A stretch of 64,000 bases of DNA. Source: Azospirillum sp. GTDB lineage: Bacteria; Pseudomonadota; Alphaproteobacteria; Azospirillales; Azospirillaceae. Below the pieces are notes generated by a model. That model saw nothing but the letters and a program-made list of their open reading frames with translations. It was not told the origin of the DNA and did no database searches. Of the stretch, positions 53,028-61,455 are shown one piece after another. The stretch lies in NCBI GenBank assembly GCA_027486405.1, contig JAIXPD010000054.1:1-64000 (forward strand), written 5' to 3'. The position numbers and the translations under genes are program-made. The stretch's first letter is position 1; each line of letters starts with the position of its first letter.

Positions 53028-54605
53028 CTATGGCCGGTCGAAGCTGGGCGGTTTGCCCGCAGCGGGGCAGGCGTTGGCGGGCAGGGTTTCGGATTCGACG
53101 AAGGTGACGGCGGCGGTGATCGCGCACTCCTCGGTCGCGGTCACGAGATGCCCGGCGCTGCGGAAGACGAGATGGCGGCTTTTCGGCAGGGTGGCGGCGG
53201 CGCGGTCGCCCCACTCCGGCGGCGTCACCGGGTCATAGGCCCCCGACAGCAGCAGCACCGGAACCGGGCTGGCCACCGGCAGGCGTTCGGACGGTTCCTG
53301 TTGCCCGGCGGGCCACAGGCGGCACACCCGTTGCCCCGGATCGTCGGCCAGGATGGAGCCGTAGGGGGAGTAGCGCCGGGCGCTTTCCGCTTGCTTGACC
53401 GGGTCGGCGGGATTGACCGTTTCGCGGCATTCGGTGGAAAAGGCCAGACCATCGGCGGTGTCGGGATCGCCGAGCCAACTGGTCGGCGCCCATTCGGCCA
53501 CCGCGTCGTAGCGGCCACGGGTGGCGCGGTCGAGCATCGCCGGAACGCTGGGAACCGCCTCGCCGGTGGCCATGGCCTCCAGCCCGGCGGCGATCAGCGA
53601 GGCCCCGTTCAGGCGCAGGGCGCGGCGGGATTCGAACTCCCCCACCACCAGATCGACCGGGGTGGCGTTCAGCCGCTCCACCAGCGCCAGAAAGCGTTTT
53701 TCCAGATCCGGGTAGGCGGCGCGGCAGGTGCGGTTGGTGGCGCAATCGTCGAACAGCCGCCGGAAGGCGCGATGGGCCAGCCAGGGCGCGTCCTCCTGCG
53801 CGTTCACATCGGGCGGGTAGACCGAGTCCAGGACGGCGCTGCGCACCCGCCCGCCGGGGCGGCGCAAAATCTCCAGCGCGACGCGGGTCCCGTAGGACAC
53901 GGCGAACAGGTTGACCCGCTGCGCGCCCAGCGCGCTGGCGACGTCCAGCGCGTCGTCGGCGGCGATGGGGGTGGAAAACAGACCGCCGTCCAGCCCCATG
54001 GCCTTGAAGCGGTTGACGCAGGTGGTGACGGCGGCGCGTTCGGCCTGCGCCCGCTGTTCGCGCGTCACCGGGCGGGCGCGGGGGGAGGCCCCGACGCTGT
54101 CCAACTCCGGACAATCGGTGTCGGGTTCGGCCCGGCCCACACCGCGCGGGTCGAACAGGATGAGGTTGCGGGTCCGGCGGAAGGGGGCGGACAGCTCCCA
54201 CCACACCTCCATCTTTTCCTCGGTCGCCTCGCCGCTGCCAAAGGGGGACGCCCCCGGCCCGCCTTCCAGAAACAGCACTGGATCGGCGGCGGGCTGGCGC
54301 GCGCTGCTCAACAGCACGGCGACGGGCAGGCGGAAATGGCCCGACCCGGCGCGGTCGCGCCGTTCCGGCACGGCGACGGTCCCGCACAGCGCGGCCTCGC
54401 CATCCGGCACGCTGAACCAGCAGGGTCCGGGGGTGAAGCGCGCCTCGGCCCGCAGCGGCGACGCGCCCGGCAGCGCGGCGGCGGCCACCGCCACCACGGC
54501 GAAAGCGGTCGCGCGCGCCACTGGAGCCAAATTTGGAACCAAATTTGGAACCAAACGGGCAATCGACGGCCACCGGGGCCGCGCGGAGGGGGCGCAGACA
54601 GGCAC
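53028..54605 (-). CDS. secreted alpha/beta hydrolase (TAP-like / S33 peptidase family)
   Basis: The 525-residue precursor has a signal-like hydrophobic stretch at about 31-53. Mature features are LFLEGGPGAS (oxyanion motif), nucleophile Ser237 in AVSYGTR, the acid in GAYDPVTP and the His in SAGHLV, with several Cys suggesting disulphides in the periplasm. It resembles prolyl aminopeptidase-type and mycobacterial TAP-like hydrolases. The GTG start at 54605 has GGGAG at about 9 bp. A 12-bp tandem repeat encodes VPNL units before the signal region, and GTG at 54521 is an alternative start. Confidence 0.87.
   Translation of the reverse strand: MPVCAPSARPRWPSIARLVPNLVPNLAPVARATAFAVVAVAAAALPGASPLRAEARFTPGPCWFSVPDGEAALCGTVAVPERRDRAGSGHFRLPVAVLLSSARQPAADPVLFLEGGPGASPFGSGEATEEKMEVWWELSAPFRRTRNLILFDPRGVGRAEPDTDCPELDSVGASPRARPVTREQRAQAERAAVTTCVNRFKAMGLDGGLFSTPIAADDALDVASALGAQRVNLFAVSYGTRVALEILRRPGGRVRSAVLDSVYPPDVNAQEDAPWLAHRAFRRLFDDCATNRTCRAAYPDLEKRFLALVERLNATPVDLVVGEFESRRALRLNGASLIAAGLEAMATGEAVPSVPAMLDRATRGRYDAVAEWAPTSWLGDPDTADGLAFSTECRETVNPADPVKQAESARRYSPYGSILADDPGQRVCRLWPAGQQEPSERLPVASPVPVLLLSGAYDPVTPPEWGDRAAATLPKSRHLVFRSAGHLVTATEECAITAAVTFVESETLPANACPAAGKPPSFDRP
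54527..54555. repeat. 12-bp tandem repeat at the 5' end of the hydrolase gene
   Basis: CCAAATTTGGAA, itself nearly palindromic, occurs at 54527-54538 and 54539-54550, followed by a partial unit. It would encode VPNL-type units if the GTG at 54605 is the start. Otherwise it lies in the leader. Confidence 0.85.
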
Positions 54606-55007
54606 GGCTACAGGCTCCCGGACGAAAGGGAGAGGGACGACAAGGGGCGGGACGGATCCCGCAACACGGGTGCGGATTGTTTGACCGACCGCCCGCCGCT
54701 TGTCCAGCCAAGCCGGTGCGCGCGCCGGGCCGCCGGAAAACGCCGTCGCTGCGGTGCAGAAATGCCACAGACGGCGGGCGTGGCAACGCTCAATCCGGCG
54801 GTCAATCCGGCGCTCAATCCGGTGTTGAACCGCGCAGCACCCGCAGGGACCCGCTGGGGCTGTCGCCCAGGGCGCGCGGCAGGGCGATCAAGGCGGGCAG
54901 GGCAATCTCTTCGGGACGATGTGTAGCGCAGGGTACGGCGCTCTCCGTCCTGTGTCGAGCGGATGGCCGCTCCTCGCGTCTCCACCCGATCAAAAAGGAT
55001 TTGTCCA
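54606..55007. other. non-coding region with 12-bp tandem repeat
   Basis: About 400 bp without a convincing gene, upstream of both the minus-strand hydrolase and the plus-strand CMD gene. Three head-to-tail units CTCAATCCGGCG / GTCAATCCGGCG / CTCAATCCGGTG occupy 54789-54824. Frames crossing it are open only because of the GC content. Confidence 0.5.
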
Positions 55008-55343
55008 ATGCCGCGCATTCTCCCGCTGGACCGCAACGCCCCGCCCGCCTCGGTCGCCCCGCAATTCGCCGCCGTCAAGGGCAAGCTTGGCATGGTCCCG
55101 AATCTGGTGGCGACGCCGGGTCAGTCGCCGGTGGCGTTGAACGCCTATCTGGGGCTGGCCGAAACGGTCGGTGTCGGCCTGCTGTCCGCCCCCGACCTCA
55201 ACGCCGCCCGCGCCGGTGGCCTGAACGACGGCGAGATCCTGGAGGTTCTGGCCAACGTCGTCCTGAACATCCTGACCAACCACGCCAACCACATCGCCGA
55301 AACGACCGTCGATTTCCCGGCGGCCCGCCCGTTGGCCGTTTGA
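55008..55343 (+). pseudogene. internally deleted carboxymuconolactone-decarboxylase-family gene
   Basis: The 111-residue frame joins the family's N-terminal third (AAVKGKLGMVPNLVATPGQS..ALNAYLGLAE) directly to its C-terminal third (AARAGGLNDGEILEVLANVV..DFP). The central segment with the catalytic CxxC and His, about 70 residues in related peroxidase-like proteins, is missing. The junction is near residue 60 (about 55185), and the reading frame is kept. The fold should be incomplete and the enzyme inactive unless it has gained a new role. A ribosome site is present (AAAAAGGA). Confidence 0.75.
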
Positions 55344-55376
55344 CCCGTTCCCACACCCTGACGCGAGAAAACAGAT

Positions 55377-55582
55377 ATGACCGTGAGTGTTTCCGTGCGG
55401 TTGCGCCGCGCCCTCTTCGGCCGTGCTGCCCTGGTGGGCCTGACCCTGGCCGGTCTGGCCATTACCCGATGGCCTGGCCGACGCATGGGGGCTGGGCCGT
55501 CGCCCGTCTGGCGCTGATCGCGCGCGGGGCGGGGCCGTGGTCGCTGGACGCCCTGCTGGCCCGCCGATCCGGCCCGGCGTGA
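55377..55582 (+). pseudogene. decayed small membrane-protein gene (possibly DoxX-like remnant)
   Basis: ATG at 55377 opens a 46-codon frame with a signal- or TM-like start (ALFGRAALVGLTLAGLAI) that ends early. In another frame the following bases encode HGGWAVARLALIARGAGPWS then LDALLARR, which looks like the C-terminus of DoxX-type proteins. The two parts together suggest a deletion plus frameshift in one gene downstream of the CMD gene. The assignment is tentative. Confidence 0.35.
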
Positions 55583-55695
55583 CCAGCCCCGTTGCCGAAA
55601 CCACACAGTTTGAAAAATCGCGCACGACGTGCAGCGTTGGGCGGATGGCTTCTTGACGAAACACATCCGACTGCGGAACTATTTCAGGCACAGGA

Positions 55696-55719
55696 GGCGA
55701 CCAGCCCGGTCGCCTTTTT
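55696..55719 (+). terminator. intrinsic terminator
   Basis: GGCGACC/GGTCGCC (55696-55702 with 55708-55714) is followed by TTTTT, closing the CMD/DoxX-remnant transcript. Confidence 0.8.
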
Positions 55720-55772
55720 GCGTTTGGCGGTTTCGTCGGGTCGAAACCGTGTGGACAAGAAGGAGAACCATC

Positions 55773-55988
55773 ATGCCGACCCTGTGGACGGCGTTGCGGA
55801 GTCGTTGGTTGGGGTCCGGTGACAGCGCCGGTTCCGACCGTTTGATGGGCCTGGACCATCTGTGCGAGCATCTGCGGCGCGACATCGGGCTGAACCGGAA
55901 CGACAGCCTGTTCGACGCCCCGGTCCCCCACCGGGACCGCAGCCCGGCCGACCTGCGCAGCGTTTTCACGTTGCAACCCTATCGCTGA
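55773..55988 (+). CDS. small DUF1127-like protein (71 aa)
   Basis: An excellent ribosome site (AAGGAGAACCATC) precedes the ATG at 55773. The 71-residue product contains LCEHLRRDIGLNRND, resembling the L..DIGL.R.D ending of DUF1127/YjiS-type small proteins, followed by an extra tail of about 27 residues. DUF1127 proteins in alphaproteobacteria include small RNA-related regulators, but similarity here is limited to a short motif. Confidence 0.6.
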   Translation: MPTLWTALRSRWLGSGDSAGSDRLMGLDHLCEHLRRDIGLNRNDSLFDAPVPHRDRSPADLRSVFTLQPYR

Positions 55989-56073
55989 CCGGCGATACCC
56001 GATCCAGCCCGCGCACGCCCGTGCCGGGTATCCCTTATCCCTCACGCTTTTGTTCAACCTCTGGAGAACCACG

Positions 56074-56253
56074 ATGAAAACCGTCGTACCCGCCACTTGG
56101 ACCCGCCGAACCGGCGGTCCGGCCAATCGCGCCGCAAACCCAGCCCATCAACGCAACCTTCGCCTTGACCCCTTGCCCCTACCCGACCTTCGGACATCAA
56201 GAGGATCCCATGTCAGTGTTTCTGGGCTTTTGCGGCCATCGTCTCTTCGTTGA
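56074..56253 (+). CDS. possible small protein (59 aa), uncertain
   Basis: ATG at 56074 has a good ribosome site (CTGGAGAACCACG), very similar to that of the preceding gene. The 59-residue product is Arg/Pro-rich and of low predicted order. It overlaps the next small frame by 44 bp, which lowers the likelihood that both are genes. No family recognised. Confidence 0.3.
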   Translation: MKTVVPATWTRRTGGPANRAANPAHQRNLRLDPLPLPDLRTSRGSHVSVSGLLRPSSLR

Positions 56254-56386
56254 GCACGCCCAGTGGGCATCGCCGGACGGGTTGTTCGACCTGCGGCGGG
56301 AAAACGGGGAATTCATCCTATGGCTTGGACGTTTGAACGTCATCTACACACCGGCCCGTTGGGGACCACCGTCGCGCTCCGTGTAG
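56210..56386 (+). CDS. small hypothetical protein (58 aa)
   Basis: MSVFLGFCGHRLFVEHAQWA begins a 58-residue frame preceded by AGAGGATCCC. It contains a plausible beta-rich centre (LFDLRRENGEFILWLGRLNV) and aromatic residues. It lies 25 bp before the marR gene and could be its leader cistron. No recognised family. Confidence 0.45.
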   Translation: MSVFLGFCGHRLFVEHAQWASPDGLFDLRRENGEFILWLGRLNVIYTPARWGPPSRSV

Positions 56387-56411
56387 CGCTGGACGGCGCG
56401 GGGGCGATCTG

Positions 56412-56792
56412 ATGCCGAACCGTGTTCGTTATGACGAGGTCGCCACCGTCGTCCAGGTGCTTGAGGCGTTCCGCAAGCTCGACCCCGACCTGCCGATTCA
56501 ATACGCGTTGAGTTTCATGACCATCGCGCAGAGCGAAGGCATTTCGATTGGCGAGCTGGCGGAGCGTCTGGGCATCGCCCAATCCTCGGCCTCGCGCAAC
56601 GTCGCCGCGCTCAGCCGTTGGCACAGCTTCGGCAAGGCCGGGCTGGATCTGGTCCAGGCGCAGGAAGATCCGCGCGAACGCCGCCGCAAGATCGTGACGC
56701 TGACCGACCATGGTCGCGCCTTTCTGGCCGAGCTGCGCGGCATCGTCACGCCGCCCGACAACCGTCGGCCCGCCGCCGTCAAGCTCGCCTGA
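56412..56792 (+). CDS. MarR-family winged-helix regulator
   Basis: The 126-residue protein has the winged helix typical of MarR/DUF24-sized regulators: SIGELAERLGIAQSSASRNV as the recognition region, then the wing (EDPRERRRKIVTLTDHGRAF). Flanking helices that would form the dimer interface are present but short. Its stop codon is directly at the insertion site of MITE copy D. Targets are unknown, and it may control the small genes upstream. Confidence 0.82.
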   Translation: MPNRVRYDEVATVVQVLEAFRKLDPDLPIQYALSFMTIAQSEGISIGELAERLGIAQSSASRNVAALSRWHSFGKAGLDLVQAQEDPRERRRKIVTLTDHGRAFLAELRGIVTPPDNRRPAAVKLA

Positions 56793-56801
56793 GAATTCCT
56801 G

Positions 56802-57048
56802 CCGGGCAATCGCTTGAGCGAGCGGTCATCGTCACGCACGCAAGAACAGACACGGATGTCACGGACAAAAGGATGGATTGCGCGGATTTTTGACTCCAAT
56901 GGCCTCCCGCATCCCGTCAGGAGGGGGGCCGCACAATCGCAAACAGAATGGCTCTGAGACGGGTTCCGCGAAATCCGTGAAAAAATCCGTGGAATCCGTG
57001 TCCATTCTTGTTCTGGTCGGGTGCCCAAGGCTTCAAGCGATTGCCCTG
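56802..57048 (+). mobile_element. MITE-like element, copy D, with perfect target duplication
   Basis: A 247-bp element ending CCGGGCAATCGCTTGA.. and ..TCAAGCGATTGCCCTG. It is flanked by the perfect 10-bp direct repeat AGAATTCCTG (56792-56801 and 57049-57058). Removing the element and one repeat restores a continuous sequence after the marR stop codon, direct evidence for insertion. The inner inverted segments are conserved with copies A and C. It sits between the convergent marR and pcp-like genes. Confidence 0.9.
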
Positions 57049-57096
57049 AGAATTCCTGTTTGACATTGCCTGCGCCGTTGCGAAGGACCACAGGCG

Positions 57097-57717
57097 TCAG
57101 GTCCGGGGAGGGGCCAAGGCGTCGCGCAGCATCACCGCCAGCGTGCGCACCGCCAGTTCCTGCCGTTCCAGCCCCATGCCCAGCCGCCCCGGCACGCCGG
57201 TCGCCTGTTCGGGCAGCAAGGGCAGGTGAAAAAAGCCCATCGGCACGTCCAGATCGGCGGATTCGATGGCGTGGCGGGCGCGGTAAAACAGATGGTTGCC
57301 GAGAAAGCCCCCGGCGAAGTCGCTGAAGGTCACAGGCACCCCGGCCATCGCCAATTCCCGCATCACGCGCGGCAAGGGCAGGGTGGAACCATAGGCCGCC
57401 GGCCCGTCCTCGGCGATCGTCTGCTCGGTGCGGACGGTTCCCGCCGCGTCGGCCCGTTCGCTTTCGTCGCGGTTCCAGGCCAATCGCTCGATCTGCACGC
57501 TGTCGCTGTCGGCGGACACGGCAAAACACAGGGCCGCCGCCGGTTGGTGTTCGTCCAACAGCGCGGCGAAGGCGTCGCCGCAGGCGTCGTACAGCGGCGG
57601 CAGCAGCGCCGCGACCACCCCCGGTTCCCCGGCCAGCCGATCCATCAGCAGCGCGGATGAATCGACCGCATCCTCGCCGATGGGCAGGAAACCGGTGAGC
57701 AGGATGGGGGCGGTCAT
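57097..57717 (-). CDS. pyroglutamyl-peptidase I homologue lacking the catalytic Cys
   Basis: The 206-residue protein aligns in layout with peptidase family C15. The N-terminal TGFLPIGED replaces TGFEPFGG, Glu77 is in IERLAWN, and His164 is in GFFHLPLLPEQ. In the nucleophile motif the residue expected to be Cys is Gly (AGGFLGNHLFY, Gly140). Removal of N-terminal pyroglutamate should therefore not occur. It may be a pseudoenzyme or have a different activity. The frame is intact with normal codon use. Confidence 0.85.
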   Translation of the reverse strand: MTAPILLTGFLPIGEDAVDSSALLMDRLAGEPGVVAALLPPLYDACGDAFAALLDEHQPAAALCFAVSADSDSVQIERLAWNRDESERADAAGTVRTEQTIAEDGPAAYGSTLPLPRVMRELAMAGVPVTFSDFAGGFLGNHLFYRARHAIESADLDVPMGFFHLPLLPEQATGVPGRLGMGLERQELAVRTLAVMLRDALAPPRT

Positions 57718-57747
57718 GGCGCGACCCTCATGGCGCGAAACGCTCCC

Positions 57748-58746
57748 TTACGGACGCAGCAGACCGATGATGTCCTTGACGTCGTTCAGGTTCTTGTCCG
57801 CGATGGCGGCGGCGCGCTCGCCGCCCTTGCGCAGCAGGCGGTCGATTTCCCCCTTGTCGGCCAACAGCTCCTTCATGCGGCTGGTCATCGGGGCCAGCTT
57901 GGCGACCGACAGATCGACCAGGGCGGCCTTGAAGCCGGAGAATTGCGCCCCGGCGAACTCGGCCAGCGTCTGTTCGCGGCTCTGCCCGGCCAAGGCGGAA
58001 TAGATGGTCACGAGGTTGTCGGCCTCGGGGCGGGCCTCCAGCTCCGTCACCGTTTCCGGCAGGGGTTCCGGGTCGGTCTTGGCCTTGCGGATCTTCTGCG
58101 CGATGGTGTCGGCGTCGTCGGTCATGTTGATGCGCGAATATTCGGATTCGTCCGACTTCGACATCTTCTTTTTGCCGTCGCGCAGGCTCATCACGCGCGT
58201 CGCCTCGCCCAGGATCTGGGGTTCGGGCAGCGGGAAGAACTCCGTCTCATAACGGCGGTTGAAGGCCCCGGCGATGTCGCGGGCCAACTCCAGATGCTGC
58301 TTCTGATCCTCGCCCACCGGCACATGGGTGGCCTTGTACAGCAGGATGTCGGCGGCCATCAGAGTGGGGTAGGCGTACAGGCCCAGATTGGCCATGTCCT
58401 TTTGCTTGCCCGCCTTTTCCTTGAACTGGGTCATCCGGTTCAGCCAGCCGAGCGGCGTGTGGCAGGACAGGATCCACCCCAATTCGGAATGGCCGGAGAC
58501 AAAGGACTGATTGAACAGGATGTTCTTGTCCGGGTCGATGCCAGCGGCGATGTAGGCGGCGGCGACCTCGCGGATGTTGTTGCGCAGAACCTCGGGGTCC
58601 TGGTCGATGGTCAGGGCGTGCAGATCGACGACGCAGAAAATGCATTCGTAGCTGTTCTGCAGCTCAACCCAATTGCGCAGCGCCCCCAGATAGTTGCCGA
58701 GGTGAAGCTGCCGGGTCGGCTGCATGCCGGAAAAGATGCGGTTCAC
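57748..58746 (-). CDS. trpS: tryptophanyl-tRNA synthetase
   Basis: The 332-residue class Ic synthetase charges tRNA(Trp). It starts [20 protein letters not shown] at a GTG (58746), containing the HIGH-equivalent HLGN, and has the KMSKS motif at [10 protein letters not shown]. The usual Gly in QPTG is Arg here. Length matches the bacterial family. The longer open frame beyond 58746 is rejected. It lies 30 bp upstream of the C15-like gene on the same strand. Confidence 0.95.
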   Translation of the reverse strand: MNRIFSGMQPTRQLHLGNYLGALRNWVELQNSYECIFCVVDLHALTIDQDPEVLRNNIREVAAAYIAAGIDPDKNILFNQSFVSGHSELGWILSCHTPLGWLNRMTQFKEKAGKQKDMANLGLYAYPTLMAADILLYKATHVPVGEDQKQHLELARDIAGAFNRRYETEFFPLPEPQILGEATRVMSLRDGKKKMSKSDESEYSRINMTDDADTIAQKIRKAKTDPEPLPETVTELEARPEADNLVTIYSALAGQSREQTLAEFAGAQFSGFKAALVDLSVAKLAPMTSRMKELLADKGEIDRLLRKGGERAAAIADKNLNDVKDIIGLLRP

Positions 58747-58977
58747 GGATCGTCTCGCTCGAAAACTCTGGGAGGCGGCAGTTATCGCCCCCCGACGTCC
58801 GCCGGTCAAGGCGCGGTGCGAAAAAGCGGACGGTTTGGCGGGGTGTGGCTGTTCAGGGTCAACAACCCCGAGATGTGCAGTTTTGGTTGTTGCGCACACA
58901 GTCGTGTGCTACCGCCAATGTGTGTGGTCGGGAGGGGGCGGACCGGCCGCCCCCGCCACACGAAGAAGGACTTGAGG

Positions 58978-59049
58978 ATGAAGGAATTCCTCACCCTTCT
59001 GGTCCTGATCCTGGAAGTGATCAAGCGGTTGCTTGAGCTTCTGGGCTAA
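58978..59049 (+). CDS. 23-residue leucine-rich mini-protein
   Basis: ATG at 58978 has an AAGAAGGACTTGAGG ribosome site. The frame starts MKEFLTLLVLILEVIKRL and contains ten Leu out of 23 residues with periodic charges, forming an amphipathic or membrane-seeking helix. An 8-bp GGGGGCGG/CCGCCCCC hairpin (58934-58941/58947-58954) lies just upstream and a terminator-like hairpin follows. The layout resembles type I toxin or other membrane mini-protein genes. Function unknown. Confidence 0.5.
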   Translation: MKEFLTLLVLILEVIKRLLELLG

Positions 59050-59061
59050 GGACCGGACCGG

Positions 59062-59089
59062 GGGAGCGGCGTCTAGCCACGTCGCTCCC
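59062..59089 (+). terminator. hairpin after the mini-protein gene
   Basis: GGGAGCGGCG and CGTCGCTCCC (59062-59071 with 59080-59089) form a 10-bp stem with one wobble pair. The T-tract is short, so termination is probable rather than certain. Confidence 0.5.
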
Positions 59090-59173
59090 TTGATCCAAAG
59101 ATAGGACGACGCCCGGTTGACCGCAAGAGGGGGGCATCGCCAAACGCACGACAAGATTGTGGACGTTCGGACC

Positions 59174-60121
59174 TCAGACCGCCGGGCGGCGGCGTTCGAT
59201 GGCGTCCCACAGCAGGGCTTCCAACTGCACGCCGTTCAGGCGGTTGATCTCCTGGATGCCGGTGGGGGAGGTGACGTTGATTTCGGTCATATAGTCGCCG
59301 ATCACGTCCACGCCGACAAAAATCAGCCCCTTTTCCCGCAGGACCGGGCCGATGGCGGCGCACATGGCGCGTTCGCGTTCGGTCAGGTCGGTTTTCTGGG
59401 CGCTGCCACCGGCGTGGAAATTGGCGCGGGCCTCGCCGTCCTGCGGCATGCGGCTGACGGCCCCGACCGGCTCGCCATCGACCAGGATGATGCGCTTGTC
59501 GCCCTGGCGGATTTCGGGGAGGTAGCGTTGCACGATCACCGGCTCGCGGTAGAGCTGGGTGAACATCTCCAACAGGGAGCCGAGATTCTCGTCATCGGGC
59601 TTCAGGTGGAAGACCCCGGCCCCGCCGTTGCCGAACAGCGGCTTGACGATGATGTCCTTGTGCTCCGCCCGGAACTCCAGAATGGCCTGCTTGTCGCTGG
59701 TGATGAGCGTCGGCGGCATCAGATCGGGGAAGCGGGTGATGAACAGCTTTTCCGGGGCGTTGCGCACCTCCGCCGGGTCGTTCACCACCAAAACCTTGGG
59801 CTGCACATGCTCCAGCAGGTGGGTGGAGGTGATGTAGGCCATGTCAAAGGGCGGATCCTGCCGCAGCAGGATGACATCCATGGTGCTGAGATCGGTTAGG
59901 ACCGGTTCGCCCAGCGTGTAATGGGTGCCGCGCTGGCGGACCACGGTCATCTCACGGACGCGCGCGGTCAGGCGGTTGCCGGTCAGGATCAGGTCGCGCG
60001 GGTGGTAATGGTACAGACGATGGCCGCGCTTTTGCGCCTCCAGCGCCATCATGAAGCTGGAATCGGTGTCGATGTTGATCGACTCGATGGGATCCATTTG
60101 GAACGCAACGGCAAGGCTCAT
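59174..60121 (-). CDS. gshB: glutathione synthase
   Basis: ATP-grasp ligase joining gamma-Glu-Cys and Gly. The 315-residue protein begins [20 protein letters not shown], typical of prokaryotic GshB. It contains the ATP-grasp blocks [34 protein letters not shown] and the metal-binding [20 protein letters not shown] at 60121 follows GGAGAG. No gshA is in the window. The SirB1-like gene lies 69 bp upstream on the same strand. Confidence 0.96.
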   Translation of the reverse strand: MSLAVAFQMDPIESINIDTDSSFMMALEAQKRGHRLYHYHPRDLILTGNRLTARVREMTVVRQRGTHYTLGEPVLTDLSTMDVILLRQDPPFDMAYITSTHLLEHVQPKVLVVNDPAEVRNAPEKLFITRFPDLMPPTLITSDKQAILEFRAEHKDIIVKPLFGNGGAGVFHLKPDDENLGSLLEMFTQLYREPVIVQRYLPEIRQGDKRIILVDGEPVGAVSRMPQDGEARANFHAGGSAQKTDLTERERAMCAAIGPVLREKGLIFVGVDVIGDYMTEINVTSPTGIQEINRLNGVQLEALLWDAIERRRPAV

Positions 60122-60190
60122 GACGACTCTCCGGCCTTCGGAACGGCCCTTGGGAATGGGTGGGGGGTGGTGTCCGGCGTATGAACCTGT

Positions 60191-61033
60191 TCAGTTCAAC
60201 CGCTTCTTCAAGGTCTGGATCAGCGAGGCGGTCTGATGGCGTTGGTGCTGGTCGCCGCTCAGCGCCATGAAGGTTTCCAGCGCGGCGATGGCGTCGGTCA
60301 GCTTGCCCGCGTGGGCCTCCAGCAGCCCGGTTTCCCGCCACAGCGCCGGTTCCTGCGGGGCGAGCAGGCGCATGGCCTCCAGCACCTCCAGCGCCTTGGC
60401 CACATCGTGGGCCGACAGGTGGCGCAGCTTGATGTTGTTTTGCAGGCGCAGCAGCACGTCGCGGTTCGACACCGGGCGGTAATGCTCGGGCGACAGTTCC
60501 GCCTCGCTGCCCGCCGTCGCCTTCAGCAGGTCGCGCAGGTCGGCCGCGCTGCGGATTTGGCCGTCGTTGAACGGGTCGATGATGGCGCGGGCCGGTCCCA
60601 GATCGACGCGGATCAGGAAATGGCCGGGGAAATTCAGGCCGACGATCGGCCAGCCCTGCGACCGGGCGGCGTGCATGTACAGGATGCCCAGCGCCACCGG
60701 CAACCCGCGCCGCCGGTCGATCACCCGCATCAGGTTGGCGTTCTGCAAATCATCGTAGGTGTCGTGATCGCCGGAATAGCCGTGGCGTTCGCCGATGACG
60801 TGGCGCAGCAGATCGATGCGGCTTTCCAGGCTTTCGGTCGCGCGGAAGCGGTCGTCCACCCGGTCGGCCACATCGTCCAGGATCGCCCGGATGTGGCGGC
60901 GGTAGCCGGACAGGTCGGCGTCGGGCGTGTCCAGCGCGGCCAGGGCCAGGGCGGCTTCGGCCAGATCGATGGCCTCGTCCGGCAGCTCCCCGGTGTGGCT
61001 CAGGATCGCGCGGGCTTCGGCGTGGCGGGTCAA
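60191..61033 (-). CDS. SirB1-family (transglutaminase-like) protein
   Basis: The 280-residue cytosolic protein has the transglutaminase-like core of SirB1 (NANLMRVIDRRRGLPVALGI, then GLNFPGHFLIRVD) and a C-terminal TPR-like region (LLAPQEPALWRETGLLEAHA). The catalytic Cys of true transglutaminases is replaced by Asn-Ala in this block, as is usual in the family, so its function is unclear. The start is a TTG at 61033 with GGAAGGA upstream, since no ATG is available in frame. Confidence 0.82.
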   Translation of the reverse strand: MTRHAEARAILSHTGELPDEAIDLAEAALALAALDTPDADLSGYRRHIRAILDDVADRVDDRFRATESLESRIDLLRHVIGERHGYSGDHDTYDDLQNANLMRVIDRRRGLPVALGILYMHAARSQGWPIVGLNFPGHFLIRVDLGPARAIIDPFNDGQIRSAADLRDLLKATAGSEAELSPEHYRPVSNRDVLLRLQNNIKLRHLSAHDVAKALEVLEAMRLLAPQEPALWRETGLLEAHAGKLTDAIAALETFMALSGDQHQRHQTASLIQTLKKRLN

Positions 61034-61086
61034 AAGCCTGTCCTTCCGTGCTGTGGCGGGACGGTTGTCCGCGTCCCGTCCGGTCG

Positions 61087-61455
61087 TCAGAGCCGCCACG
61101 CGTCGATCAGGTGGCGGGGCCAGGACCAAGGCGTAACCAGCATCACGTCGAAGCGCAAGACATAGCCCGCATATTGCGGGTTGGCCGCCAGATAGACATG
61201 GGCCGCCCGGGCCAGACGGCCGCGCTGGCGGGCGTTCACCGCCTCGTTGGCGGCGTCCCAATCGGCGCGCGCCTTCACCTCGACCACGGCGATGGTCTGG
61301 CCGCGCCGGGCGACGATGTCGATCTCGCCCATCGGCGTGCGCAGCCGGTTGGCGAGGATGCGGTAGCCCTTCAGCCGCAAGGCCCAGCGGCACAAGCCTT
61401 CCGCCCAGCGCCCGAAGCGTTCGGCGTGGCGGCGCATCGCGTCGGGGTCAGCCAT
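61087..61455 (-). CDS. yraN: YraN-family endonuclease-like protein (UPF0102)
   Basis: The 122-residue protein shows the PD-(D/E)xK-like core: RLRTPMGEIDIVARRGQTIA followed by VVEVKAR. Members resemble Holliday-junction resolvases, but their role is not established. ATG at 61455 is preferred over 61470 because AAGGA is 7 bp upstream. It overlaps the rsmI end by 8 bp, the common rsmI-yraN operon. Confidence 0.93.
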   Translation of the reverse strand: MADPDAMRRHAERFGRWAEGLCRWALRLKGYRILANRLRTPMGEIDIVARRGQTIAVVEVKARADWDAANEAVNARQRGRLARAAHVYLAANPQYAGYVLRFDVMLVTPWSWPRHLIDAWRL

